DNA of 64,000 nucleotides, from the NCBI RefSeq assembly GCF_020866905.1, contig NZ_JAIVCC010000005.1, forward strand, positions 896,301 through 960,300. The letters run 5' to 3'. This document shows positions 43,501-53,404 of this stretch, piece after piece. The first letter of the stretch is position 1, and every line of letters begins with the position of its first letter. The notes beneath the pieces were generated by a model. The model saw only the letters and a list, made by a program, of their open reading frames with translations. It did no database searches and was not told the DNA's origin. Made by a program: the position numbers and the translations under genes. Source of the DNA: Salinimicrobium sediminilitoris (GTDB taxonomy: Bacteria > Bacteroidota > Bacteroidia > Flavobacteriales > Flavobacteriaceae).

Positions 43501-44960
43501 TCTATTTAAAAGACATATTATACAGGGTGTCCCTGGAGGCTGTAGTTGGAAACACCAACATCCAGGTCAATGATATTCACTTTGATTCCCGAAAAGTGAG
43601 TTTCAATGATATATTTGTGGCAATACGCGGTACCCAGACCGATGGCCATGGCTATATAGATAAGGCTGTAGAACAAGGCGCACTTGCAATTGTTTGTGAG
43701 GAAATGCCAAAGACCATCGTGAATGGGATCACTTATGTGAAAGTGAAGGACTCACAGCAGGCTTTAGCTTACATGGCCGATAATTTTTATGAAAATCCTT
43801 CAGAAAACCTGAAACTTGTCGGCGTTACAGGAACTAATGGTAAAACAACCGTTGCATCTCTCCTGTACCAGCTGTTCACAAAAGCAGGGTTTAAAGTAGG
43901 TTTGCTTTCTACCGTAAATGTCATGGTGGGAGAGGAAAAATTTCCTGCTACACATACCACCCCAGATTCTCTTACAATCAATTCTTATTTAAAGAAAATG
44001 AATGAGGCCGGTGTGGAGTTCTGTTTTATGGAAGTAAGCTCCCACGGGATCGCCCAGCATCGGACTACCGGATTAAAATTTGCCGGCGGAATTTTCACCA
44101 ACCTTACCCACGAGCATCTCGATTACCACAAGTCTTTTGCCGAATACAGGGATGTCAAAAAGGCCTTTTTTGACCAGCTTCCGGCTTCAGCTTTTGCTTT
44201 AACCAATGGCGATGACAAAAATGGAAGGATAATGCTTCAGAATACAAAAGCCAGGAAATATACTTATGCTTTAAAATCTGTAGCCGATTATAAGGCGCAG
44301 ATCCTGGAAAATGGATTTGGCGGCATGCTGCTGAAGATCAACGAGCAGGAGGTTTGGACTAAATTAATAGGAAACTTTAATGCCTATAATGTCCTGGCGA
44401 TCTATGCTGCTTCAGAATTACTTGGATTGACAACTTTGGAAAGTTTAAAGTACATAAGTGAACTCAACGCTGTTAGCGGAAGGTTTCAGTACCACATTTC
44501 CGAAGGAAAGATAACTGCAATTGTGGATTATGCGCATACGCCCGATGCTTTGCAGAACGTGCTGGAAACTATCAACAGCATAAGAACAAAAAATGAAGAA
44601 TTGATCACTGTGGTTGGTTGCGGTGGAGATCGTGACCGTTCAAAAAGGCCAAAAATGGGACACATTGCCTCGAGTCTAAGTACTAAAGTGGTTTTTACCA
44701 GTGATAACCCCCGCACCGAAGATCCCGATAAGATCATTGAAGAGGTGGAAGCAGGGGTTGAGCCGCAGAATTTTAGGAAAGTGATGTCAGTCACCAGTAG
44801 ACTGCAGGCTATAAAAACTGCCTGCCAGCTGGCCAATAAGAATGATATCATCCTAATCGCCGGGAAAGGTCACGAGACTTACCAGGAGATCAATGGGGTG
44901 AGAAAGGATTTTGATGATTTCAAGATCGTAAGTGAATATTTAAAGGAGCTAAAAAAATAA
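43497..44960 (+). CDS. murE: UDP-MurNAc-Ala-Glu:diamino acid ligase
   Basis: The 487-residue Mur ligase has the ATP loop [14 protein letters not shown] and the conserved [16 protein letters not shown] and [14 protein letters not shown] segments. The DNPRTEDP motif indicates that meso-diaminopimelate, rather than lysine, is added; it lies in [12 protein letters not shown]. It acts in the cytoplasm. It overlaps ftsI by ATGA-type coupling (start GTT/TTG region at 43497, stop of ftsI at 43500). Confidence 0.95.
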   Translation: MIYLKDILYRVSLEAVVGNTNIQVNDIHFDSRKVSFNDIFVAIRGTQTDGHGYIDKAVEQGALAIVCEEMPKTIVNGITYVKVKDSQQALAYMADNFYENPSENLKLVGVTGTNGKTTVASLLYQLFTKAGFKVGLLSTVNVMVGEEKFPATHTTPDSLTINSYLKKMNEAGVEFCFMEVSSHGIAQHRTTGLKFAGGIFTNLTHEHLDYHKSFAEYRDVKKAFFDQLPASAFALTNGDDKNGRIMLQNTKARKYTYALKSVADYKAQILENGFGGMLLKINEQEVWTKLIGNFNAYNVLAIYAASELLGLTTLESLKYISELNAVSGRFQYHISEGKITAIVDYAHTPDALQNVLETINSIRTKNEELITVVGCGGDRDRSKRPKMGHIASSLSTKVVFTSDNPRTEDPDKIIEEVEAGVEPQNFRKVMSVTSRLQAIKTACQLANKNDIILIAGKGHETYQEINGVRKDFDDFKIVSEYLKELKK

Positions 44961-44983
44961 TTCTCCCGGAGAAGACAAACCGT

Positions 44984-46225
44984 ATGTTATACCATCTGTT
45001 CGAATATCTTGAAGAAGCCTATACCTTTCCCGGGGAGAGACTGTATCAATACATCTCCTTTAGATCGGCTGTGGCTATTATCCTGTCTTTAGGTATTTCA
45101 ACAATTTATGGAAAAAGGATAATCAATTTCCTTCGGAAGAAGCAGATTGGGGAAAGCGTTCGGGATCTAGGGCTTGAAGGCCAAACCCAAAAGGCCGGTA
45201 CGCCAACAATGGGAGGAATAATCATCATTATTGCCACCCTAATTCCGGTATTGCTGGTAGCGAAACTGGACAATATTTATGTGATCCTGTTGATCGTTAC
45301 GACATTATGGATGGGAGCAATAGGATTTCTGGATGATTATATCAAAACCTTCCGGAAGGATAAAGAGGGACTAAAAGGCATTTTTAAGGTAGTAGGGCAA
45401 GTTGGGCTTGGGCTTATAGTAGGAGCTACAATCTATTTTCATCCCGATATTACCATTAATGAAAATCCGCAGTTGCCCGGAAGTGCCAATGCTGTAGAGC
45501 TTATCTCTTCTGCCGAAAATCCTGTAACAACTTCTGTCGAAGAGAAATCGACAAAAACGACTATTCCTTTTGTAAAGAACAACGAATTCGACTATGCGAG
45601 TCTTATCTCCTGGATCAATCCAGATTATGCACAATATGCCTGGTTAATATTCATTCCTATTGTGATTTTCATAGTAACGGCCGTTTCCAATGGAGCCAAT
45701 CTCACCGATGGTATCGACGGTCTCGCAGCGGGAACTTCAACTATTATTGTTCTCACGCTGGGCATCTTTGCGTGGGTTTCGGGTAACATTATTTTTTCAG
45801 ATTATCTCAATGTGATGTACATCCCCAGGACAGGGGAGATGACAATATTTATTTCGGCCTTTGCGGGAGCATTGGTAGGATTTCTATGGTACAATACTTT
45901 TCCTGCACAGGTTTTTATGGGAGATACCGGAAGTCTCACCATCGGGGGAATTATAGCTGTAATCGCACTGGCTACAAGAAAAGAATTATTGATCCCCATC
46001 CTTTGCGGAGTATTCCTTATTGAAAATCTTTCTGTAGTAATGCAGGTGGGTTGGTTCAAATACACCCGAAGAAAATACGGGGAAGGCAGAAGGATCTTCC
46101 TTATGTCGCCTTTACATCATCATTTTCAAAAGGCCGGTTTTCACGAAAGTAAGATCGTAGTAAGATTCTGGATCATTGGGATCTTCCTGGCGATTGTAAC
46201 CATTGTAACCCTTAAGATTCGCTAA
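44984..46225 (+). CDS. mraY: Phospho-MurNAc-pentapeptide transferase
   Basis: The 413-residue polytopic enzyme makes lipid I. The Mg/uridine motifs are FLDDYIK and [12 protein letters not shown], with the C-terminal [10 protein letters not shown] histidine stretch. It is about 50 residues longer than E. coli MraY. The excess is a polar insertion (about residues 150-215) between membrane segments that includes [15 protein letters not shown], probably a loop on one face of the membrane. The next gene starts in its last base. Confidence 0.95.
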   Translation: MLYHLFEYLEEAYTFPGERLYQYISFRSAVAIILSLGISTIYGKRIINFLRKKQIGESVRDLGLEGQTQKAGTPTMGGIIIIIATLIPVLLVAKLDNIYVILLIVTTLWMGAIGFLDDYIKTFRKDKEGLKGIFKVVGQVGLGLIVGATIYFHPDITINENPQLPGSANAVELISSAENPVTTSVEEKSTKTTIPFVKNNEFDYASLISWINPDYAQYAWLIFIPIVIFIVTAVSNGANLTDGIDGLAAGTSTIIVLTLGIFAWVSGNIIFSDYLNVMYIPRTGEMTIFISAFAGALVGFLWYNTFPAQVFMGDTGSLTIGGIIAVIALATRKELLIPILCGVFLIENLSVVMQVGWFKYTRRKYGEGRRIFLMSPLHHHFQKAGFHESKIVVRFWIIGIFLAIVTIVTLKIR

Positions 46226-47589
46226 TGGCGGCAGGAGCAAAACATATGAAGGAGAAGAATTTCCTCGTCATCCTTGGAGGAGGCGAGAGCGGTGTGGGTA
46301 CTGCCATTCTTGGAAAGAAGGAAGGCTTCAGGACATTTGTTTCAGACAAGGGAAAAATTAAGGAGCATTTTAAGGCCCAGCTTGACGCTCACGAAATTGA
46401 CTGGGAAGAAGAAAAACATTCCGAAGAAAAGATCTTTGAAGCCGACATGGTAATGAAAAGTCCGGGGATACCTGACGATGCCCCCCTCGTCAGCCGGCTT
46501 AGAGGAAAAGGCATTCCGGTGATTTCAGAAATTGAATTCGCCTATGCCTTTACTAATGCAGTGTTGGTAGGAATAACAGGAAGTAATGGTAAGACCACTA
46601 CTACCATGTTTGCACATCATCTGTTGAAAGAAGGCGGATTGAATGTAGGAATGGCCGGTAACGTGGGACAGAGTTTTGCTAAACAAGTTGCCGAAACTAA
46701 TGCAGATCATTACGTACTGGAGCTTAGCAGTTTTCAGCTTGATGGCATAGAGAAATTTAGGCCACATATTGCCGTTTTGACCAACATAACCCCAGATCAT
46801 CTTGACCGCTACAGGCATGACTTTAATCAGTATATCGCCAGTAAGTTCAGGATCGTAATGAACCAGACAGAACAAGATTATTTTATATATGATGCCGATG
46901 ATCCCGTGATCGCGAAATGGCTAAAAGAAAACCCTATACAGTCCCAAAAATTGCCTTTTTCACTCCGGGAGGAATTTGAAAAAGGAGCTTTTATTAAAGA
47001 TAACCAACTTATTATTCGCACAGATAATTTAGAAATGACCATGCCAACATCAAACATAACCCTTGAGGGAAAACACAACGCCAAGAATGCGATGGCCGCA
47101 GCTACTGTTGCACAATTATTACGCATTAGAAAAGAGACAATAAGACAAAGCATGGAAAGTTTTCAAGGGGTGGAACACCGGCTTGAAAAAGTGCTTAAAA
47201 TAAATAATGTCCAGTACATAAATGATTCCAAAGCTACCAATGTAAACGCGACTTATTACGCGCTTGAAAGTATGGAGTCTGAAACCGTCTGGATCGTTGG
47301 GGGTGTGGACAAAGGCAATGAATACGCAGAGTTATTACCATTGGTAAATGAAAAGGTAAAGGCTATTATTTGTCTTGGGGTAAATAATACTCCTATTTTA
47401 AATGCTTTTGGGAACTGTGTGGATCAGATTTTTGAAACACGTTCCATGGAAGATGCCGTAAAGCAGGCGTACAAAATTGCAGAAAAAGGAGATACTGTTC
47501 TCCTGTCTCCGGCTTGTGCAAGTTTTGATCTTTTTCAGAACTATGAAGACAGGGGAAGACAATTTAAAGAAGCAGTAAGGAATCTTTAA
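46225..47589 (+). CDS. murD: UDP-MurNAc-Ala:D-glutamate ligase
   Basis: The 454-residue Mur ligase has an N-terminal Rossmann-like GGGESGVG, the ATP loop GITGSNGKTTTTMF, ELSSFQLDG, NITPDHLDRY and the C-terminal LLSPACASFDLFQNYEDRG. It adds D-Glu in the cytoplasm. The start is ATG 46225 or the second ATG at 46246. It directly abuts mraY. Confidence 0.95.
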   Translation: MAAGAKHMKEKNFLVILGGGESGVGTAILGKKEGFRTFVSDKGKIKEHFKAQLDAHEIDWEEEKHSEEKIFEADMVMKSPGIPDDAPLVSRLRGKGIPVISEIEFAYAFTNAVLVGITGSNGKTTTTMFAHHLLKEGGLNVGMAGNVGQSFAKQVAETNADHYVLELSSFQLDGIEKFRPHIAVLTNITPDHLDRYRHDFNQYIASKFRIVMNQTEQDYFIYDADDPVIAKWLKENPIQSQKLPFSLREEFEKGAFIKDNQLIIRTDNLEMTMPTSNITLEGKHNAKNAMAAATVAQLLRIRKETIRQSMESFQGVEHRLEKVLKINNVQYINDSKATNVNATYYALESMESETVWIVGGVDKGNEYAELLPLVNEKVKAIICLGVNNTPILNAFGNCVDQIFETRSMEDAVKQAYKIAEKGDTVLLSPACASFDLFQNYEDRGRQFKEAVRNL

Positions 47590-47614
47590 ACTAAAGTTTC
47601 AAAAAGGGCATTAA

Positions 47615-48823
47615 ATGACAGAAATTTTTTCAAGGATAAAAGGTGATAAAACTATCTGGGCTTCGGCTGCACTGCTGGCGATCTTTTCGTTCCTGCCGGT
47701 GTACAGCGCCAGTAGTAATTTGGCCTACCTGTATGGAGATGGGAGTACCCTGCCGTACCTGGTGAGTCATTTTATTCACTTGTTCCTTGGATTTGTTATT
47801 ATGTTCTTTGTACACAAGGTGCCGTATCACTATTTTGTAGGTCTTTCTATCATCACATTGCCGTTGTTGATCCTGTTACTGTTGTTTACAGTTTCCCAGG
47901 GTGTAGTGATAGATGGTGCCAATGCAAGCAGATGGATCAATATTCCTATCCTGAACAAGACCTTTCAACCATCAACTCTGGCATCGGTGGTGCTGCTTAC
48001 CTATGTGGCTAAATATATGGCCAAGGTCAAGGATAAAGTATACAATTTTAAACAAACGATACTACCCTTGTGGTTGCCGGTGGCAGTAGTTATGGGGCTT
48101 ATCCTGCCCGCTAACTTTTCGACTACCGCCATCCTGTTTCTAATGGTGCTGCTGGTGACCTTTATTGGCGGTTATCCCTGGAAATATTTATTGGCAATCA
48201 TAGCCGCGGGTATTGTGATGTTATCCATTTTTATGTTGACCGCCAAGGCATTTCCAGGACTGTTCCCCAACAGGGTGGATACCTGGATAAGTAGGGTGGA
48301 GAACTTCACCAATGATGAAGTTACTGAAGCCGATTATCAAATAGAAAAAGCTAAGATTGCTATCGCCAGTGGTGGAGTGACAGGCCAGGGTATTGGGAAA
48401 AGTGTGCAGAGGAATTTCCTGCCACAGTCCTCTTCAGATTTTATTTATGCCATTATTGTGGAGGAAATGGGGCTTATTGGAGGGATTGGAGTAATGCTGG
48501 CTTACCTCATGCTCTTTTTTAGAATAATTATTGTGGCTACAAAAGCCAATTCGGTGTTTGGAAAATTACTGGTGATAGGTGTAGGCCTGCCAATAATATT
48601 TCAGGCGCTGGTCAATATGGCCGTTGCGGTCGAATTATTTCCTGTAACAGGACAAACTTTACCACTTATAAGCAGTGGGGGTTCTTCGATTTGGATGACT
48701 TGCCTTGCACTGGGAATGGTGCTTAGTGTTAGTGTGAAGCGTGAGGAAGAGCTTCAACAAATGGAAAAACAAAACGATGCGGAGCAAGATAATCCGCTGG
48801 AAATTTTAAGCAAGGCAATATGA
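47615..48823 (+). CDS. ftsW: SEDS glycosyltransferase FtsW
   Basis: The 402-residue protein has about ten membrane segments and the SEDS-family signatures [22 protein letters not shown] and [16 protein letters not shown]. In the dcw cluster, between murD and murG, it is the FtsW that polymerises septal glycan with FtsI. Its C-terminus is a charged cytoplasmic tail ([16 protein letters not shown]). It overlaps murG by ATGA. Confidence 0.94.
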   Translation: MTEIFSRIKGDKTIWASAALLAIFSFLPVYSASSNLAYLYGDGSTLPYLVSHFIHLFLGFVIMFFVHKVPYHYFVGLSIITLPLLILLLLFTVSQGVVIDGANASRWINIPILNKTFQPSTLASVVLLTYVAKYMAKVKDKVYNFKQTILPLWLPVAVVMGLILPANFSTTAILFLMVLLVTFIGGYPWKYLLAIIAAGIVMLSIFMLTAKAFPGLFPNRVDTWISRVENFTNDEVTEADYQIEKAKIAIASGGVTGQGIGKSVQRNFLPQSSSDFIYAIIVEEMGLIGGIGVMLAYLMLFFRIIIVATKANSVFGKLLVIGVGLPIIFQALVNMAVAVELFPVTGQTLPLISSGGSSIWMTCLALGMVLSVSVKREEELQQMEKQNDAEQDNPLEILSKAI

Positions 48824-49923
48824 AAAATCAACTAAAAGTGATCATTTCTGGCGGAGGTACGGGAGGACATATTTTTCCCGCAATTTCTATTGCCAACGAA
48901 TTAAAACTTCGATACCCGACCAGTGAGATTCTTTTCGTGGGAGCAGAGGATAAAATGGAGATGCAAAAAGTTCCCGAAGCGGGTTACAAAATAGAAGGTC
49001 TTTGGATAAGTGGCTTTCAACGCCGTATGACTGCCAGGAATTTACTTTTTCCGGTGAAACTGGTGAAGAGTTTGTGGAAGGCCCGGGATATAATTAAAAA
49101 ATTTCAGCCAAATGTGGTGATAGGTACCGGTGGCTTTGCCAGTGGGCCTTTGCTGCAAATGGCAAACAGGGAAAACATTCCCACTTTGATCCAGGAACAG
49201 AATTCGTATCCCGGGATCACTAATAAACTCCTGGCCAAGGGTGCAAACACTATTTGTACGGCCTATCCCAATATGGGAAGGTTTTTTCCTGAAGAGAAAA
49301 TTGTCCTAACCGGCAATCCCGTGCGGCAGGATTTGCTTACGGTTGATGAAAAACGCGAGGAGGCCCTTAAATTCTTCGGAATTGACCCAACAAAAAAGAC
49401 CGTGCTGGTCCTGGGTGGAAGCCTGGGAGCAAGAAAGATCAATCAATTGGTTGAGGACAACCTGAAGGAGTTTGAGAAACACAACCTGCAGGTGATTTGG
49501 CAAACCGGAAGTCTTTATTTCGAAGATTACAGCAAATATGCCGAACTGGAAAACATCCAGACTTTCGCATTTTTGAACAGAATGGACCTTGCTTATGCAG
49601 CGGCCGATATTATTATCTCCCGGGCCGGGGCAGGAACAGTTTCTGAATTGTGCATTATTGGAAAGCCGGTAGTGTTTATTCCTTCACCAAATGTAGCCGA
49701 AGATCATCAAACCAAAAACGCGATGGCGCTGGCCGAAAAAGACGCTGCAGTAATCCTTTCAGAAAGTCACCTGGAGCAAGGTTTTAGGTCAATATTTTTT
49801 CCGCTGGTCGAATCAGATGAGAAGATGAAAAGTTTGGGTAAGAACATTAAGAAACTGGAGAAGCCGTTCGCCACGGCAAATATTGTAAACGAAGTAGAAA
49901 AATTATTGACTACCTGGAGGTAA
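48820..49923 (+). CDS. murG: Lipid II synthase (UDP-GlcNAc transferase)
   Basis: The 367-residue GT-B enzyme adds GlcNAc to lipid I at the inner membrane face. It has the [16 protein letters not shown]-terminal loop, GTGGFASGP, and the C-terminal donor site [25 protein letters not shown]. It overlaps ftsW by 4 bp and ends one base before murC. Confidence 0.96.
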   Translation: MKNQLKVIISGGGTGGHIFPAISIANELKLRYPTSEILFVGAEDKMEMQKVPEAGYKIEGLWISGFQRRMTARNLLFPVKLVKSLWKARDIIKKFQPNVVIGTGGFASGPLLQMANRENIPTLIQEQNSYPGITNKLLAKGANTICTAYPNMGRFFPEEKIVLTGNPVRQDLLTVDEKREEALKFFGIDPTKKTVLVLGGSLGARKINQLVEDNLKEFEKHNLQVIWQTGSLYFEDYSKYAELENIQTFAFLNRMDLAYAAADIIISRAGAGTVSELCIIGKPVVFIPSPNVAEDHQTKNAMALAEKDAAVILSESHLEQGFRSIFFPLVESDEKMKSLGKNIKKLEKPFATANIVNEVEKLLTTWR

Positions 49924-51279
49924 ATGGGGCATTACGATAACATACAAAATATCTATTTTATAGGCATCGGCGGGATCGGGATGAGTGCTCTTGCGCGTTA
50001 TTTTAATGCCAAAGGGAAAAAAGTGGCCGGTTACGACCGTGGCCGCACAGAACTTACCGGGCAATTACAGGAGGAAGGGATTGAAGTCATTACTTCAGAT
50101 AAGGTTGAAGACCTGCCGGAAGCTATTTTGAAAGACAGGGAATCTCTTATTATTTATACTCCTGCCATTCCAAAAGACCACCCACAATATCTTCATTTTA
50201 CAGCCGATAGCTACACCATGGAGAAGCGGGCTGCAGTGCTTGGGAACCTTACAAAAGGACATTTCACGCTGGCAGTTGCGGGTACTCACGGCAAGACCAC
50301 TACAAGCGCCATGCTTGCGCATTTGTTGAAACAATCTGGTGTTAAAATAACCGCATTTTTAGGAGGTATAGCAGAGAATTATAATTCCAATTTAATTCTT
50401 GACGGAGATAGGGCTATGGTGGTGGAAGCCGATGAATTTGATCGCTCCTTCTTAAGCCTGTCACCAAACCTTGCTGCCATCACTTCTATGGATGCAGATC
50501 ATCTCGACATTTACGGGGAAGATGCACAGATCAAGGAATCGTTTAAAGCTTTCGCGGCTTTAATTCCCCAAGGCGGAAAGCTGTTTTATGCCAATGGCTT
50601 GCCTCTATTGGGAACGTCTGTTGGGGTTGATGATGATGCAGATGTGGCCGCCGTGAACATAAGTGTCAAAAATGGCAGTTATCACTTCGATTTAAGAACA
50701 AAAGAAAAAACTTACGAAGGCTTTGAGTTAAGCCTTCCGGGGAAACATAATTTACAAAATGCAGTCACAGCTTTGGCAATGGCAATTGAATTCGGTGCCC
50801 CCCCCGAGTTCCTTGTCGGAGCTTTGGCTTCATTTAAAGGTGTGCAACGTCGGTTTTCATACCGTATTAAGAGAGATGACCTTGTGTTTATAGATGATTA
50901 CGCACATCATCCTTCAGAAATTATGGCGGTGCATCAGGCGGTTCGGGAAATGCATCCCGGGAAGAGGGTTTTGGCGGTATTTCAGCCACATCTTTTTAGC
51001 CGTACAAGAGATTTTGCTGAAGCTTTTGCGGAAAGCCTCAGCCTCTTTGATGAGTTGCTGCTGCTGGATATTTACCCGGCGCGGGAGAAGCCAATTGAGG
51101 GAATTACTTCAGAATGGCTTCTGAAGCTGGTCAAAAATGACAAAAAAGAGCTGGTATCCAAAGAAGAGCTTTCCGCAGTAATAAAGAGTAAAAATGCTGA
51201 GGTCGTGGTTCTTATGGGAGCCGGCGATATAGGCGAAGAAGTAGGGAAAATACGTAAAGAACTGGCAGGTGAAAATTAA
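49924..51279 (+). CDS. murC: UDP-MurNAc:L-alanine ligase
   Basis: The 451-residue Mur ligase has GIGGIGMSALARYF at the start, the ATP loop VAGTHGKTTTSAML, the EADEFDRSFLSL and YAHHPSEI motifs and a GAGDIGE C-terminal segment. It adds the first amino acid of the stem peptide. Its 3' end overlaps ftsQ by 11 bp. Confidence 0.95.
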   Translation: MGHYDNIQNIYFIGIGGIGMSALARYFNAKGKKVAGYDRGRTELTGQLQEEGIEVITSDKVEDLPEAILKDRESLIIYTPAIPKDHPQYLHFTADSYTMEKRAAVLGNLTKGHFTLAVAGTHGKTTTSAMLAHLLKQSGVKITAFLGGIAENYNSNLILDGDRAMVVEADEFDRSFLSLSPNLAAITSMDADHLDIYGEDAQIKESFKAFAALIPQGGKLFYANGLPLLGTSVGVDDDADVAAVNISVKNGSYHFDLRTKEKTYEGFELSLPGKHNLQNAVTALAMAIEFGAPPEFLVGALASFKGVQRRFSYRIKRDDLVFIDDYAHHPSEIMAVHQAVREMHPGKRVLAVFQPHLFSRTRDFAEAFAESLSLFDELLLLDIYPAREKPIEGITSEWLLKLVKNDKKELVSKEELSAVIKSKNAEVVVLMGAGDIGEEVGKIRKELAGEN

Positions 51280-51985
51280 CTGGAATTACATAAAAACATT
51301 CTTGCTCATTGGCGTAGTGTTCTTTTTATTTGCATTCGCCGAAAAGCGCAATCACGCGCGGGTTCTTTCCGAAGTAAATCTGCATTTTACGAACAGCGAA
51401 AACCTGTATCTCACTGAAGAAGCGGTTAATAAATTGTTAATACAAAATGAGGTGAGGGTTAAGAGTATAGGCAAAGAAACTTTAGATTTGAGTAGGGTGG
51501 AAGCCCTTGTCGAATCTCATGATATGGTTGAGAGCGCCGAGGTCTTTCTCACGGTTGACGGAAAGATGGGAGCAGAGATCACCCAGAGGAAGCCGTTAGC
51601 CAGGGTGATGGCGAGTGCACCATTTTATATTGACAGGCAGGGATCGAAAATGCCGCTTTCAGAATATCATTCTGCACGGGTGCCGTTAGTGACTGGAGTG
51701 AATGAAAAGCAACTGGCAGATTTACACCCGCTTATGGATTTTATCAATAAGGATGAATTTCTAACGCGACATGTAACCCAAATTACCCGCTTGCCAAACG
51801 GCAAGTTTGAAATTTACCTAAGGCAACTTGATTTTGTGGTGGTTTTTGGCGAAGTGAAGAACATTGAAGAAAAATTTAAAAATTTTAAAGCTTTTTATCA
51901 AAAGGCATTGAAGGATAAGAAGCTTGACGCATATCAAAAAGTGGATCTACAATTTGGCGATCAGGTTGTATGCACTAAAAAGTAA
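51269..51985 (+). CDS. ftsQ: Cell-division protein FtsQ
   Basis: The 238-residue bitopic protein has a short cytoplasmic N-terminus, a membrane segment (about 8-25, TFLLIGVVFFLFAFA) and a periplasmic part with a POTRA-like region followed by the beta domain (VFLTVDGKMGAEITQRKPLARV, ITRLPNGKFEIYLRQ). Position between murC and ftsA supports FtsQ. The start at 51269 is GTG. Confidence 0.85.
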   Translation: MKINWNYIKTFLLIGVVFFLFAFAEKRNHARVLSEVNLHFTNSENLYLTEEAVNKLLIQNEVRVKSIGKETLDLSRVEALVESHDMVESAEVFLTVDGKMGAEITQRKPLARVMASAPFYIDRQGSKMPLSEYHSARVPLVTGVNEKQLADLHPLMDFINKDEFLTRHVTQITRLPNGKFEIYLRQLDFVVVFGEVKNIEEKFKNFKAFYQKALKDKKLDAYQKVDLQFGDQVVCTKK

Positions 51986-51988
51986 AAT

Positions 51989-53341
51989 ATGGAACAGAAC
52001 GACATCGCAGTAGGATTAGACATTGGTACTACTAAGATCGTAGCCATGATTGGCCGTAAGAACGATTACGGCAAAATGGAGATCATTGGGATTGGAAAGG
52101 CAAAGAGTCTCGGGGTGCACCGTGGGGTTGTAAATAACATTACACAAACAATACAGTCCATCCAGCAGGCGATACAGGAGGCAGAGGCAGATAGTGGAAT
52201 GAAAATTAAAGATGTGGTGGTGGGCATTGCCGGCCAGCACATTCGCAGTTTACAACATAGTGATTATATAACGCGTCCAAATCCCGACGAGGTGATTGAC
52301 GCAACAGATATTGAAACGCTTTGCAACCAGGTACATAAACTGGTGATGCTTCCGGGAGAGGAGATCATCCATGTGTTGCCCCAGGAATTCAAAGTTGATG
52401 GGCAGGCCGAGATTAAAGAACCTATTGGGATGTATGGCGGCCGTTTGGAAGCCAACTTCCATGTGGTAGTGGGGCAGGTTTCCTCAATAAGGAACGTGGG
52501 AAGATGTGTGAAAAGTGCCGGCCTGGAGCTTTCGGCAGTTACTCTGGAGCCGTTGGCATCTGCTAATGCAGTGCTGAGCCAGGAAGAAAAAGAAGCGGGC
52601 GTTGCCCTTGTGGATATTGGTGGAGGTACGACAGATCTTGCCATTTTTAAGGATGGGATCATTCGACACACGGCAGTTATACCGTTTGGCGGTGGAGTGA
52701 TCACCGAAGATATAAAAGAAGGCTGTTCGATCATTGAAAAGCAGGCAGAGTTGCTTAAAGTAAAATTTGGATCTGCATGGCCGGGAGAGAATAAGGATAA
52801 TGAGATAGTTTCTATTCCGGGATTGCGTGGAAGAGAGCCTAAAGAAATTACTCTTAAGAACCTTTCCAAGATCATCCACGCCAGAGTGGTGGAGATCATT
52901 GAGCAGGTTTACCTGGAGATCAAAAATTACGGTCACGAAGAGCAGAAGAAAAAATTAATTGCGGGAATAGTGCTAACCGGTGGTGGCGCACAGCTTAAGC
53001 ATATTAAACAGCTGGTGGAATACATTACCGGAATGGATACCAGGATTGGTTATCCCAATGAGCATCTTGCCGGGGACAGTGATACAGAAACAACAAGTCC
53101 TGTTTTTGCCACGGCAGTAGGATTGGTATTAAACAGCCTGGAGATAAACAGCAAACATCCTCACACAGAGGAGGAGGAAGAACATGCGCAGGAGGAAGTG
53201 GCGGGAGGAGCCACGCCTACGGCAGTACCTCAGGAAGAGGAAGAAGAGCGGGAAGAACGTACCACGGTAAGTCAGCCCCGCAGAACGATATTTGAAAAAT
53301 GGTTTGAAAAATTTAAAGATTTTTTAGACAACGCCGAGTAG
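51989..53341 (+). CDS. ftsA: Cell-division protein FtsA
   Basis: The 450-residue actin-like ATPase has AVGLDIGTTKIVAMIG (phosphate 1), VDIGGGTTDLAIF (phosphate 2) and VLTGGGAQLK (adenosine). It tethers FtsZ to the membrane. The C-terminus carries an unusually acidic linker (runs of Glu, about 388-420) before the amphipathic membrane-targeting helix IFEKWFEKFKDFLDN. It lies 3 bp after ftsQ and 63 bp before ftsZ. Confidence 0.96.
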   Translation: MEQNDIAVGLDIGTTKIVAMIGRKNDYGKMEIIGIGKAKSLGVHRGVVNNITQTIQSIQQAIQEAEADSGMKIKDVVVGIAGQHIRSLQHSDYITRPNPDEVIDATDIETLCNQVHKLVMLPGEEIIHVLPQEFKVDGQAEIKEPIGMYGGRLEANFHVVVGQVSSIRNVGRCVKSAGLELSAVTLEPLASANAVLSQEEKEAGVALVDIGGGTTDLAIFKDGIIRHTAVIPFGGGVITEDIKEGCSIIEKQAELLKVKFGSAWPGENKDNEIVSIPGLRGREPKEITLKNLSKIIHARVVEIIEQVYLEIKNYGHEEQKKKLIAGIVLTGGGAQLKHIKQLVEYITGMDTRIGYPNEHLAGDSDTETTSPVFATAVGLVLNSLEINSKHPHTEEEEEHAQEEVAGGATPTAVPQEEEEEREERTTVSQPRRTIFEKWFEKFKDFLDNAE

Positions 53342-53404
53342 GTTCGGCGAAGAAATAAGCTATGAAAAAGAATAAAAAAGTAGAAAACCAGTAAAACAGA
53401 ATTT

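Noticed and set aside
53362..53394. Ten-codon frame between ftsA and ftsZ (MKKNKKVENQ)
   Set aside because: Too short and low-complexity, with no supporting signal; probably chance in A-rich spacer.
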